In this document: piece by piece, positions 23,164 to 34,427 of the stretch
Numbering within the stretch: the stretch's first letter is position 1
How the letters are laid out: each line of letters starts with the position of its first letter
From: Gnetum montanum
Lineage: Eukaryota; Streptophyta; Gnetopsida; Gnetales; Gnetaceae
DNA: 41,750 bases
Direction: 5' to 3'
NCBI GenBank assembly: GCA_015680685.1
Contig: MNCI01005623.1
Coordinates: forward strand, 1 to 41,750
Notes under the pieces: model-generated
What the model was told of the DNA's origin: nothing
Seen by the model: the letters and a program-made list of their open reading frames with translations, nothing else
Databases searched by the model: none
Made by a program: the position numbers and the translations under genes

Positions 23164-24044
23164 TGATGAGTAGCAAGATATCCATATGCCCAACCAAATG
23201 AACCACAAGAGTTCATGCATGATCCGGTCAAATTCTATAGACCTTAAGTTCCTAAGTACACTAGTTCCAAGACATGAAATCTAATCATGATAATCTTTTT
23301 CTTCTCAACTACACATGTGAAACTCAATTATATGGTTAAGTGCAATTACTGTGCATGATTTTTATTATTTTATATTTTATTCATCTACAATTAACAAGAA
23401 GTTGAAACTCAATTTATAAACTACTTTAAATAATCTAATTATTAATTAATAATTAACTATCCTAACATAAGCATTTGATCCCACTTTTCATGCACATCCT
23501 AAACACATGTAACACTGTTGGCTTACCAAATGTTAAGTATTACTGGGATTACCAAGTGTCATACGCATGCTCAAAGTGGTCGTACTTATGTGCTTAATTA
23601 ACTACTATTTAATTTAGCTAACTTACTTTATATTAGTTACTTGGCAGTATTAAATGAAATTTCACAAAACATTAAATGCATGAATAAAATATTTAAGCTG
23701 GCCAAGGTGCTACAAGGTTTATTTAGAAAGCTTGTCTTTATTGCCACACACATTGTCATGCTTAGGTACAATAGTGCTCAAATAAATATCTATACACTTA
23801 ATGAATCTTGTTGCAAGCACTTTGAAAAATATTCTAACTCTGGAGAAAAGAAACTACAAGAGCTCTACTATGCTATGACAAAAAACTATTGCAAACCATG
23901 TGCTCAAGTGCTATATTTATAGGTTGGCACACATTCCATGATATTAGATATCTAACATCACTTCTTGGACCCCAATATTGGGTATCCAATATTAGGGGTT
24001 TGATATAGGATATCTGATATTAGAGCTAGGCCAAATATGATTCA
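23164..24044 (-). repeat. 3' LTR of minus-strand element C (about 881 bp)
   Basis: On the minus strand it ends CTCATCA (23170-23164) and begins near TGAATCAT (24044 downward), just after a degraded polypurine tract and the sequence shared with A and D (TTTTCATTCAAT at about 24055-24070). A minus-strand TATAAATA is at 23914-23921 and AATAAA at 23737-23742. U3 is rich in palindromes such as CCAATATTGG and GATATC. The base run AACAT (23159-23163) is a candidate target duplication; its partner is off the window. Confidence 0.8.
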
Positions 24045-26060
24045 TTGTACCTTCATGATTGAATGAAAACCCATCCTCAAGTGAACAAGTTCCTTAAAAA
24101 ATATTGGGAAGGTATGGGATTATTGACTAACATGTAAATTGACTCAGATGGAATAGACAAATGCTAAGTGCCCAAGTGCATGAATTTACAATCTTTTACA
24201 AAATTTAATGTTTATAACAATAGAATTGAACACCTTAGACAAAACTAACATCCAACTCCTCTAGCAACTAAAGGACAAGGAAGAATATTCAATGATCATG
24301 AAGGATCTTCGTTGCATGGTGTTGCTACTTCTTCCTTGGTGAAGATAGTCCCACTTCCAAACCAAACTTTCCACTACAATCATAACAAAATCACATATTA
24401 GAATGCAATGTGTAATGTATAGCTTTTAGGTACCCTGCCTCATCGATAGTTTCACTTGGCTAGGTTATGATTATGGTAAATTGATTCCTTTAATAGTGTT
24501 AGTGGGAACATTGAAAAATAGGGTGAAATGGATAAGTTGTTCATTATTAAATTATGAAAAGTCCAAATATGCTAAAATGCTTGAAGAGGGCTAAAGAATT
24601 CACAACAATAAAAGATAATTTCACTGAAAAACATTGCGAAGATGTGCACAATTGGATGTCATTGATGGGGCATGCAAAAGGATTTGATTGTGAGATTATC
24701 TAAGGATAAAGAACTTAACTAATCCAACCAAAGGTATGCAAGTGGGTCCTCCCCAAAGCAGGCACATGCCCTTTATTACCCTTTCATAACCTCGAAGTGA
24801 GGAGTCTATGGGCCCCATGGATGATTAATGGTTATGGAATGTTAAGTACAAAAACTCAGAAGAAACTACCTAATAATTTTGACATATCAAATAAAGACAT
24901 CAAATAAGAACATGAACACCAGCAGTGAGGTGAGGCATGGAAAGCATAGATGGATGAGAGTGAAAGTGGAATGGAGTTCCTGATTAAGGCCACATGACGT
25001 CCCTTCTGAATTTTGTGATTAAATGACTTGATAAAATCCATTCTTAGTCTAGACCAAAACCAACCATGTTCAGTGACTTTGCATTGCCACTCTAAGACTG
25101 ATCCACCCCCTTGAGACACAAGAGTTCTCTCACAGAATAACCACTAATCCTTATTTAAGAAGAAAAGAGAAGAAGGAAGTGAGAAAAGGCCTTAGTTAGA
25201 GGGGACCTTCTGGCATGGGTAACATTGTCTTTCTAGTTCTATAACCAATGCTTGTATCTCATTTATTTTTTCTAAAGGGTGTGCTTTGAATTTCCATAAT
25301 TATTTTTTTTCCAATAGGAACCATACCATGCAAAGACTTATTCAGCTTCTTATTATTGGTCGACACAAAATGGTAAAAAATCAATGAAAACAAACATGCA
25401 TCCAAGTAAGCAGAAAGGCACAAAGAGTATTGAGTCCCCTTGAAATCACAACTTGTTCAAACCTTTGAATCCTTTTCAAGTCTAGAAACTACCAAGGTCA
25501 CAAGTTCATTAAAGTTTTATTAATGAAAAAGGGACCTCACACTTCTAGAATAAGAAAAACCATGAGTTTGTGGATGGGTGGATATTGTGGACTCACTGCT
25601 TATTTCATGAAAAGAAAACCATGTCCTAATTTTCATTTACAAAATTCAAAGCTAGAATCCAGACATTAACAATCAAATAACTGGATAGCACATGCCCACA
25701 TCAAACAAACCACACTATACTTAGTTGGTAATAAGGCATGTTATTAGTAAAACACAACAAGAAAATCACACCTAAAATAAAGAGAGATATTCAAAAAATT
25801 GTAACATATTTAAGAAAAATAAAACATCCCAATGATGTTGTAAAATAAAAAATTGAAGAAAATTAATAATGTAAAAACAAAAATGTGTAAGATAAAGAAG
25901 GTGTAAAACAAAGAGTTGTAAAAATAACAAGGTGTAAAACAAAAAGATGAACAATGAAGGAGCCACTTATATATTTAACATGGATGGCCATCACCTCCAC
26001 AACTAAGTTGAAAGGAGAAGATCCAAAAAATTGAGTGTGGTTATCCATTTTATGAGGTGT
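24045..26060 (-). mobile_element. 3' noncoding tail of element C
   Basis: In reverse it aligns with the tails of A (1-1988) and D (32419-34427), for example the block around 25160-25300 against 33090-33220. No conserved reading frame is present; frames such as 24856-25119 are not shared between copies. Confidence 0.78.
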
Positions 26061-26240
26061 TTGTTACATTGGCTTTCTTATGCTCATGGAAGGGTTTGAC
26101 TTGTTGTGTGTTGACTAGCTACTTCTTGTCTAGGCTCTTGGGTTTATAGATCAACATGGCCCCAAAAGGGAAAGTTTCGTAAATGATATACTGTCCTTTC
26201 CATAATGTCTGGAACTTAGTTTTTTAAGGTACATGTGTGG
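26061..26240 (-). pseudogene. Integrase C-terminal end of element C (part 2)
   Basis: On the minus strand this gives the last integrase residues (FQTLWKGQYIIYETFP-like, then KPKSLDKK) and matches 32245-32380 of D. It is separated from part 1 (35404-36480) by insertion of element D. Its boundary with D carries the TGTGG target copy (26236-26240). Confidence 0.8.
26236..26240. repeat. Left target-site duplication of element D
   Basis: TGTGG here is repeated at 35399-35403 directly after the D 3' LTR. Ignoring D and one copy joins C's integrase sequence without a gap to the matching stretch of D at about 32222-32250. Confidence 0.95.
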
Positions 26241-27129
26241 TGATGAGATTGGTTACTCTAGCAGTTACTCTAATTATTAGAGTGGTTACTCTAGTAGTTA
26301 CTTTAGCAGTTATTCTAATTATTAGAGTAGTTGCTCCTAATCCTATAAATATAGTGCTTAGGTGCACAATTGGGAGGAAGTCTTTTAGCAGTGAAGTAGC
26401 AAAACTCTTGTAGTCTATTTGAAAGTTAGAGTATTTTCCAAGTGCCCACAACAGGAGGTCTAAGTATGGAAGGATCTTTATTCAAGCATTATGTACCTGA
26501 GCACACCTTGTGTACAACAATAAAGATGAGCTCTTTGATTCATCCTTGTAGCACTTGAGATTTATTTTCTTATGCATTTCTTTTATTTTATTTTCTTATG
26601 CATTTATTTTATTTTATTTTCTTATGCATTTATTTTATTTTATGTACTTTACATTTTTTTTATTAGAAAAACAATTCATTTTGATCAATTAAGCAAATGA
26701 TTAAATTATAAAAGCATCACCACTTCGAGCATGCGTGTAATGCTTGGTAACCCAGTAATGATTAGCGTTTGGTAATCCTAGCAGTGTTGCACTAGTTCAG
26801 GATGTGTACGACAAGTGGGAATGGATGATGGTGTTAGGATTAGTTAGAACTTAATTAATGAGTAGTTAAGTTAAATTAGTCACTTAGTTACCTCTCTCCT
26901 TCCCTACTAGCATAGGACATAAAAACATAAAAGCTATAAAAATCATATGCCTCAAGCTTACTTAATAATACAATCGTGAAATACAGGTAAGCTTGGGAAG
27001 ACAATGATAAACCAACCTATCCTTCTTTCACAAGGGTGCATAGCAACTTAGTCCTTGGAATTTGACCGGATCGTGTGTGAAACACTGATATTCGTATGGT
27101 TGAGCATAAAGGTACCTCACCACTCATCA
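26241..27129 (+). repeat. 5' LTR of element D (889 bp)
   Basis: It begins TGATGAG (26241) and ends CTCATCA (27123-27129). TATAAATA is at 26344-26351 and AATAAA at 26519-26524, followed by a TTTTA-rich tract (about 26577-26645). The U3 palindromic array is short here compared with the 3' LTR. Confidence 0.93.
26344..26351 (+). promoter_or_regulatory. LTR promoter TATA box of element D
   Basis: TATAAATA in the 5' LTR, conserved in the LTRs of A (2145-2152), S (14587-14594), C (23914-23921, minus) and the D 3' LTR (34641-34648). With the downstream AATAAA it defines a short R region. Confidence 0.75.
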
Positions 27130-27130
27130 T

Positions 27131-27148
27131 TGGTGCTATTGTCGGGGA
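27131..27148 (+). other. Primer binding site of element D (tRNA-Asp-like)
   Basis: TGGTGCTATTGTCGGGGA begins one base after the LTR. It matches 14 of 18 positions of the tRNA-Asp complement TGGCGCCGTTGCCGGGGA, and all four differences are C-to-T or G-to-A. Confidence 0.75.
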
Positions 27149-27265
27149 CTTAGTTTTTTGTGCACTAATTAGAACTTAGGAAATCAATCACATCATTGGA
27201 ACAAACCCTTAGGGTTGATTGAGAAAATAATAAACAAGAATACATTGCACACTGAATAGACAAGT

Positions 27266-29160
27266 ATGTCTCCCTCTTCGTACAAAAGTGCCTCACCGCC
27301 TAGGTTTGAATCAGGAAACAATCAACGATGTAATACACATGACATTGATCTGCCAGTCCCTCAACAAGTTCAAGTGGTATATATTCATCCTGATGAGTAT
27401 ATACCAGACTTCACCTTTATCCTTCATCAAGATGAACAACTACATTGGTGAGACTTAGAAGGTAATATAGTGTTACCTCTCGATCATTCAATCCCTAGCA
27501 TGCTTCTTCGTGCTCTCACACGAATTAGCATGCTGCACTTACATGCAAAATATGTTGTGCAAGACCATGACTTGAGAGAATACTCTCCCATAGAGGCACA
27601 ACGTCAAAGGGACTTGCAACAGGAGAAACATCATAAGTCTTTAAAGGGTAAGTGGTCCGAGGATGTCCCACATGTCTCAAGGAAAAATGAGGGTGGTGAA
27701 CCTACCTCAAGCAGTTTCCCTCACAACGATGTTCCTCCCCTTAACTTTGGCCAAGGGGTTGTGTATTAGAACCTTCATTCCACTATTCATAACCTAGGTT
27801 CTGATACCCATGGGAAAAAAGGATCTAAAAAAGGGACACAAACTCATGATAAAGGTGGACATTCTGATCAAAATCATGATCGTGGCCAAGACCACAGAAG
27901 AGAAGGTAGTAGACACCGTCATGGTGATGGTTCTCCTTCTTCTTTACCTTCATCATCTCCTTCACCCTCTCCTTCAATATTCAAATGTGGTCATAAAGAA
28001 AAAAACCATGGGGATAAAGGTAGGAAAAGTGGAATTCATATATGAAATAGCCAAGAAAGGGGATGAGGGCACTCTAGAGAGCCATGACATAGAAGAAGGA
28101 AGAGTAGGGAATAATGTAGGCATCATAGACGCCATAGAAAAGATGATCATGATGAACCCCTCCTCACTACTCGAAGTATGTTGGACATAACTGAGGCTGT
28201 TAGAATTTCAACAAGGCACCAAAAAGATAGTAGGATCAAAAGATTAGATATTAACAATATCCCACGATTTGAGGGGGGATACGATGTTGATCCTTAGAAT
28301 CATTTACAAGCATTCCATGATGCATGTGCCTTATAGAACATAGAAAACGAATGGCAAAAACTTAAGTTTTTCCCTCGGACATTAGTTAAAGAAGCTGAAA
28401 GCTGGTATCGGTCTTTAGAACTAGAATCCATTCATAGGTGGAGTACTATGTTAGAATTATTTAATGATAAGTATCAAATGTACTCCCTAGTATCTAACTT
28501 GCAAAAGAAAATCCAAGGCTGGAAATAAGGAGGACATGAACCCTTGGATGCTACTATTGGCCAATATTATGCACCGTTACATCATTGTCCTAGCCATGGT
28601 TATTCGGAAAGGGATCAACTGCACCATCTCGTGGATGGGCTTAGGCATGAAACGAGAAGAATCCTTGGGACTTATGCTCAAGGGAGACTATTCAAGCTTA
28701 GGTTCCATAAAATTAAAAGACTATTGGAGTAAGTTGCTAAGGAAGCAGGTGACCTACAGAAGAGAGAAAGTGTGGAAGAGTATAACCAAGATCCTTCTCT
28801 TCGAAAGAGGGGAGTAAAATTTTGTGAGGATGAAGAAGAGTCACCACTCGAAGAGATGGTGAATAGGAAAAATTTGCCTATACAAAAGATGACATCAGAA
28901 GTTTCGGCAAAGGTAGACTAAATGTTGGATTCCCTAGGTAATAGATTTCAAATTGTTCTTAAAATAGTAGACTAAATGTCTAGAGAGCAAGGTAGTGAGA
29001 AAAGAAAAAATAAAAAGGCTTAACATGCACGTAGAAAGGGTAAGGACAAAGTTGCCATCATTGAAGAGGTTGTGGATTCAGAAACAGACAATGATAGTGG
29101 ATGTGAGATATGTCAATATATAGGAGTCTAGGGTATATGCACTTAACCCATGATTAAACA
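27266..29160 (+). pseudogene. gag pseudogene of element D
   Basis: The ATG at 27266 opens a frame broken after 61 codons and then continued in blocks: 27470-27769, a Lys/His/Asp-rich low-complexity stretch (about 27810-28190), and the capsid domain at about 28270-28740. The capsid domain shows FEGGYD, FPRTLVKEAESWYRSLE, then FNDKYQ and LHHLVDGLR, typical of plant Ty3-gypsy gag. A basic segment (REQGSEKRKNKKA, about 28980-29020) and a Cys-containing remnant (CEICQY, about 29100) follow. No classical CCHC knuckle is seen. At least half a dozen stops or shifts interrupt it. Confidence 0.8.
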
Positions 29161-29671
29161 AAAGGAAAACACCCCGAAGATTACCTTATCCTCAAGGTAA
29201 CCCATGGCAATTCCACCAGCTCTTAACATATTATCCTAGTGGAACTCCACCACAACCGATTGAGCAATATCAACATTGGCAGCACCCATAATCATGGGGA
29301 ATGCCACCACCAAGGCAATAGTTACTTACTAGCAACCTGACCTATATGGATATTACATGCAGCAACCAATCTCTCCACATGACTTTACTAGTCATGTCAC
29401 TTCTCAATCTCACTACGAAGCTCATGAGTATTATGGGATTCTCTCTTCTAGAGGTGATATTCTACAAGCATATCATCCTTCTCATCCGGTTGCATATTTT
29501 CCACCAATAGTTCCACTACCACTTTCTCCCATGATGCAAGGTAAAATCCCTACCCAGTCGCAGCAACGGAATGCCACAAGGGTTATTAACTCTCAATCCA
29601 CTGTTGGTTCCAACAACCACATGAAGAAAAGACCTTTCTTTAGAACCAACCATCACACCAAGCCCTTGTAA
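29161..29671 (+). pseudogene. Tyr/Pro/Gln-rich linker between gag and protease, element D
   Basis: An open frame of 104 codons (29357-29671) is rich in Tyr, His, Pro and Gln (QQPISPHDFTSHV at its start). The same linker, with the same SPHDF block, is found in C (minus strand, about 38100-38390) and in B (about 20100-20560). It has no recognised domain; in related elements this is the disordered end of gag. The conservation in three copies suggests it was under selection before decay. Confidence 0.6.
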
Positions 29672-29677
29672 TCACAA

Positions 29678-30256
29678 GTGGCTGATTCCGTAGATGCCTC
29701 AGTATCAATCAAAACTTCAAAGCCCCCTTCAACCCAATCATTACACTCAATGCATACAGTCATGCTAACACATGTCATTGCTGATTGGATCAAAGTTGGC
29801 CACCTTCCCAGGAAATTCTTTGATCCTGGGAGTCCTCTGATATACTTACAAATTGTTGAAAATGTGTCATGCAAGGCTCTTTTGAATTCAAGTTCTAGTG
29901 TTAACTTGATTTCTCAAGAAATGTACAAGGCCTAGAACCTGCCTCCATTGAAAAAGAGCAACATCTGTCTAGAGTTGGCCAACCAGTCCATCACTATCCC
30001 ATTGGAACTGGTGGAAGACATTGTTACCACTATTTGTTGGTGGTCATACCTAGATGACTTCCTAGTGATTCAAGTAAACAATAGTACAAGGGACTTCCAA
30101 ATGATAATGGGAAGAGCATGGCTGAGCACCATCAATGCACACCTAGGAATATGTGATCTTTCCCTAGAAATATCAAAGGAAAATACATTCAGAAAGATCA
30201 AGAAGAAGAAAGTTCCATGCATCGCATACAGTGACACAGGCTGTAATTGCGTGTAG
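29678..30256 (+). pseudogene. Retropepsin-like protease region of element D
   Basis: The frames 29678-29935 and 29948-30256 together hold the aspartic protease. The catalytic triplet region reads ALLNSSSSVNLIS: the essential Asp (ALLDS in B) is Asn here (codon 29885-29887), a single G-to-A change. The second landmark, MIMGRAWLSTINA (about 30106-30140), fits the C-terminal protease motif of OTA elements. One stop separates the two frames. The protease would be inactive. Confidence 0.78.
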
Positions 30257-30378
30257 AGGTTATGGTTTGTGAAAAGTTTAGCATTGCCTACATGTAATCA
30301 GTGTGCACAAGTTATCAACATACAAAGATTCCTATATGCAGTAGCCACACGATAGGAAGACACCCAATGGCTGACAAT

Positions 30379-30552
30379 NAGGCTCTTGCTTAAATTTCAT
30401 AGGGATTTCCAACTTCCCCTATTGATATTTTCAAGGTTAAGACTTGAAAGTTGGCAGTGGACTTGCTCTAATGCATCTATGCTATCGATGTAATATCAAT
30501 TCAAACCTTCNAGGGGAAGTTGGAAATCCCTATGAAATTTAAGCAAGAGCCT
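30379..30552. other. Misoriented assembly segment between two Ns
   Basis: N at 30379 and N at 30511 bracket 131 bases. Its first 41 bases (30380-30420) are the exact reverse complement of 30512-30552. In reverse complement the segment aligns in order with B at about 21350-21465, whereas as written it matches nothing. The likely explanation is a fragment placed backwards, with its end overlap not merged. Confidence 0.85.
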
Positions 30553-31053
30553 CTCGAGCTAAAACCATTGTCCACCAGTATGGAATACACGTTCCTTAAA
30601 AATGGAAAATCAGTAATTATCAATGCTAAGCTTACATCTCAACAGAAAGAAGAACTGCTAAATGTAATAAATAAATGGTCAAAATCCTTCACTTGGTCAT
30701 ATCTTGAATTAACTAGAATTGATTCTAGGATATGCCAACATAGAATTTACACTAACCCCTCCATGAAGCCTTGAAGACAACCGCAGAGGTATCATGGTGC
30801 ACAACTTAACTACACTACCACAAAGAAAGAATTAATGGTTGTAGTGTTTGCACTAGAAAATTTTAGATACTATGTATTGGGAGATAAAGTATATATACAT
30901 ACAGATCATAGTGCAATCCATTTCCTCATGAATAAGCCAATGGTAAGCCCTCATATCATACGATGGCTTGTAATCTTACAAGAGTTTGATTTAATGATGA
31001 TCAATCATAAGGGCACTGAGAATGTAGTTGCTGATCATTTATCTTGGTTGTAA
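30520..31053 (+). pseudogene. RT N-terminus fused to RNase H, element D
   Basis: Codons 30520-30774 correspond to the entry of reverse transcriptase (LTSQQKEELLNVINKW, then WSYLELTRID). At about 30775-30795 the sequence jumps to RNase H: NYTTTKKELMVVVFALENF (about 30808-30865), YIHTDHSAIHFLMN, and ENVVADHLSWL at the end. The polymerase core with its catalytic Asp pair is deleted. The RNase H signature, with IIRWLVILQEFDL, is of the Tat/Athila type. Confidence 0.82.
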
Positions 31054-31209
31054 TGGGACAACAAAGAGAATGAGTATTCAATTTCTAATCATTTCCCTGA
31101 TGAATTCCTCTTTACTGATGTAGTGAATAATCAATCACCCATAGAGACAAACTGGTACAGTAGCATTCTTACCTATCTCCTCACCCAAAAAACACCACAA
31201 GAGTTAAAC

Positions 31210-32372
31210 CTTAAGAAGAAATAACAGTTTCTTCACCAAGCCAAGTACTTTATGGAGATCAATGGGCAACTTTACAAAGTGTGTTCCAATGGCTTGGTTC
31301 GATGGTGTGTTCCTGATATAGATCAACTACGAATTCTCCAAGATGCTCATGAGGGTCTTTGTGGAGGTCATTACGCTAGAAGACAAACGACCATCAAGAT
31401 CCTACTTGTAAGATATTATTGACCTACATTATTTTGGAATGTCCATCGTTTCGTCCAATCTTGTGAGCACTATCAATGTGATGGGTGAATGATTGCTAGA
31501 ATGGAGGGTCTGCAACAATGGATTCAACCATTAGAACCCTTTGACATTTGGGGAATTGATTTTATGGGGCCAATTACACCAATGTCCAATGGAAAAGCTT
31601 ATATTATTGTTGTTGTTGATTACCTAACAAAATGGGCTGAAGCAGTTGCTGTTAAAGATTATACATCATCAATAGCTACATGATTTGTTCAACAACAAAT
31701 CATAAACAGGTTGGTCTACTGTGTGTACTTATTTCAAACAATGGTACATACTTCACAGGTGCAAATTTTTGGAAATTAATGCAATGCTTAGTGGTTGAAC
31801 ATAAATTTTCTACACCATACCACCCCCAAGAGAACGCTCAAGTAGAAGTCACCAACAAGGAGATTATGAAGATATTGACAAGAACCATTAGCAAGTTTAG
31901 GCGAGACTGGAGCACTAAATTGAATGATGCTCTTTGGGCATATCGCTCCACATGGAAACTACCTATAAGCTACTCTACCTATGAGTTAATGTATGGTAAA
32001 TTACCAATGCTTCTCATTCAAACTGAGCTCCCTACACTATCCATGACATGTGACCTCAACCTTGACCTTAATCTAGCACAAAAATAATGGTTAGTATCCC
32101 TTAACTTACTAGATGAAAATTGATTAGCTTCCTTGTCATCTAACAAATTACACAAGGCCTTCAATAAACAATGTCATGACCTAAGAATTAGGAAATTTAA
32201 ATATCAGCTAAGAGATAAGGTTCTCTACTGGAATCCCACACATGTGCCACAACGTACTAAATTTCAAACATTGTGGGAAGGACCTTATATTATTTATGCA
32301 ACTTTTCCTTCAAGGGCCATGAAAATATATAAATCTAAGAGCCCAGATAAGAAAATTTTGATTAATGTGTAG
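31210..32372 (+). pseudogene. Integrase pseudogene of element D
   Basis: The N-terminal zinc finger is readable: His at 31348 and 31369, Cys at 31462 and 31477. The core keeps the first Asp (GIDFMGP, 31558-31560) and the Glu (QVEVTNKE, 31845-31847). The second catalytic residue is Asn (ISNNGTYF, codon 31737-31739) where Asp is expected. A frameshift lies near 31690-31715 and stops occur at 31420 and 31486. The C-terminal part includes DALWAYRSTWKLPISYSTYE and, in another frame, KVLYWNPTHVP and LWEGPYIIY (32133-32372). This enzyme would insert the DNA copy into the host chromosome; it is inactive here. Confidence 0.85.
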
Positions 32373-34419
32373 CAAACCAAACCTTTCCAGGAGCATAGAA
32401 TAGCCAGTACACATGCTACCTCTCTTAATGAACAACCCTGCTCACTATTTCGAATCTCCTCCTTCCAACTTATTCGTGGGGGAGATGGCCATCTATGCTA
32501 ATTATTCTAGGCCCTCAGTTATTTTTGATTTTTTGTTTTACACATTTTTTATTTTACACATTCTTTCAAAATTTCCTATTTTTTTTACACCATCGTTCAT
32601 GTTTTTACTATTTCTTTATTTGCTTGATTTACTTTTATTCATCATCTAATAAGTGCTCATGATGGTGGATTGAATTATATGATATTGATTTCTAATGTTT
32701 GGTTTTTACCTTTGAATTATGATGCTGATATTAAGGTATGGTTCTTTTGGTAAAATAGGCAATGAGTCCACACCGTCCACTCATCCATACAACTCTATGG
32801 TCTCCTTTGACTTGGAACTGTACACTCCCCTTTTTCTAAGTAAACCTATTAATGAATTGGTGGCTAGGTATTTTTCAAACCAAGGAAAGACTCAAAGGAT
32901 GAAAAGAGTGTGGCTTCAAGGAGATTTGATGCATTGGCGCTAGCCATTCTCTTGGGTGCTTGGATGCTTTTTCTTGGGATTTTTGCCATTCTGACATTGT
33001 TCAAATATCAGGAAGCTAAGTGAATAAAATAAGTCTTTGCATGGTGTGGTTCTCAAGCATAAACATAAAAAAAAGAGAGAAAAAAGAGAAAAAGGTGAGA
33101 ATTCAAAGCACACCCCTTAGACATAATAAAGCAATATAGGCTACAAGCACTAGTTATGGCACTGGAAAGACATGTTACCCATGCTTGAAGGTTCCCTCTA
33201 ACTAAGGCCCTTTCTCGCTTCCTACTTCTCCATCTCATTCTCCTTGGGATGGTGGTCACTCTTTGTGGAAGCATTCTTGTTGCCTCAAGAGGATGGATTG
33301 GCCAAGTGTATTGATGAAAGCTTACTGAATGTGGTTGGTTTGAGTCTGTATTTGGGATGAGTTATACTCAGTTATCTGAACTATGAAATACACAAGGGGC
33401 TTTACACAACCTTGTTCTTGGGATTCCATTACATTCTCTACTTTCCATCTTTCTTCCCATTTTCCACCTCATTTCCAGTTTTATCATTAGTCTGTTCTAG
33501 GTTGATGCATTATTTTTCTTTGGTGAATTCTTATGGGTAAGTTTTTAACTCTTGCTTCCAAATGACATTCCTAGAGCCTACGGACTCTTTGGTTTGTGCA
33601 TTTGTTAGGGCATAAAGGGCATGAGCCTGCTTTGGGGAGGACCCACTGACATTTCTTTTTGGTGTAATTGTTAACTTCTTTCCCTTAAAAATTTCCTGTA
33701 ATCAATCATTTCTTGTTTCATCCCCATCCATGACATCCATTTTACTAGTATAGCCATTGATATTTTTCATTTTTCTTATTCCTCATGTTTTTCCATCTTA
33801 TAGCTACCAAAGGTTCACTCTTAGTCATGGGGGCCCTAGCAATTTTTTTTTAATATTTTCCATTTTACTAATTACTTAATCCATACACCTTGGGTAGTTG
33901 TCATTGATAAATCTTCGAACTAGTTTTTGCCATAACCACAACTTAGCCAATGTGCTTAATATCGAGGCAAGGTATTAACTGCATTGTGGATTATCCATCC
34001 TTGTTCATTTGTGACTATGTTTTGTGTGTAGATGGTGATCATACAAACAATGGACTAGGCTTAGAGGAAGCACTCAGGATGGATCAGAACTGGAGCATTT
34101 ACCAAAGGAGCAAGTTTGGTGGCATGGCTATGGATAAACAACGGAAGGTGAAATCTCGACATTGGTGGCAACATGCTTCATCTTGTTTCTCTCTCTCTCT
34201 TTCTCTTTTCTTCAATCTACCAAATAAAGTCTTGGATGTCTTTTATGTATGAGTGTTCACCACAATGGTCGAACGCTAATGTTGTAATATGCTTATTGAT
34301 CCGTTCACTGGGCATCTTGAGTCTATCATCCCATTCCACCATCAGTTGTCAATTAGTTAATAATCCCATACCTTTCCAATATTTTGTAAGGAACTCAAGG
34401 ATGATTTTTCATTCAGTTG
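32373..34419 (+). mobile_element. 2-kb 3' noncoding tail of element D
   Basis: No conserved ORF and no envelope-like gene is found. The sequence aligns along its length with 1-1988 (A) and, reversed, with 24045-26060 (C). The first part encodes a short hydrophobic frame (32413-32649) whose counterpart in A is displaced, so I do not call it a gene. Confidence 0.8.
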
Positions 34420-34427
34420 TGGGAGTA
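34420..34427 (+). other. Polypurine tract of element D
   Basis: TGGGAGTA sits directly before the 3' LTR, at the same place as TGGGGGTA in A (1981-1988) and, reversed, CATGGGGGTA in F. Confidence 0.7.

Noticed and set aside
30380-30552. Inverted repeat as a possible hairpin or regulatory structure
   Set aside because: Bracketed by Ns and exactly explained by a reversed contig; treated as an assembly error.
32413-32649. Hydrophobic frame after the integrase, also at 9-233 and in B (within 22829-23173)
   Set aside because: It could suggest an envelope-like protein, but the frame starts and ends shift between copies and the residues come from T-rich DNA.
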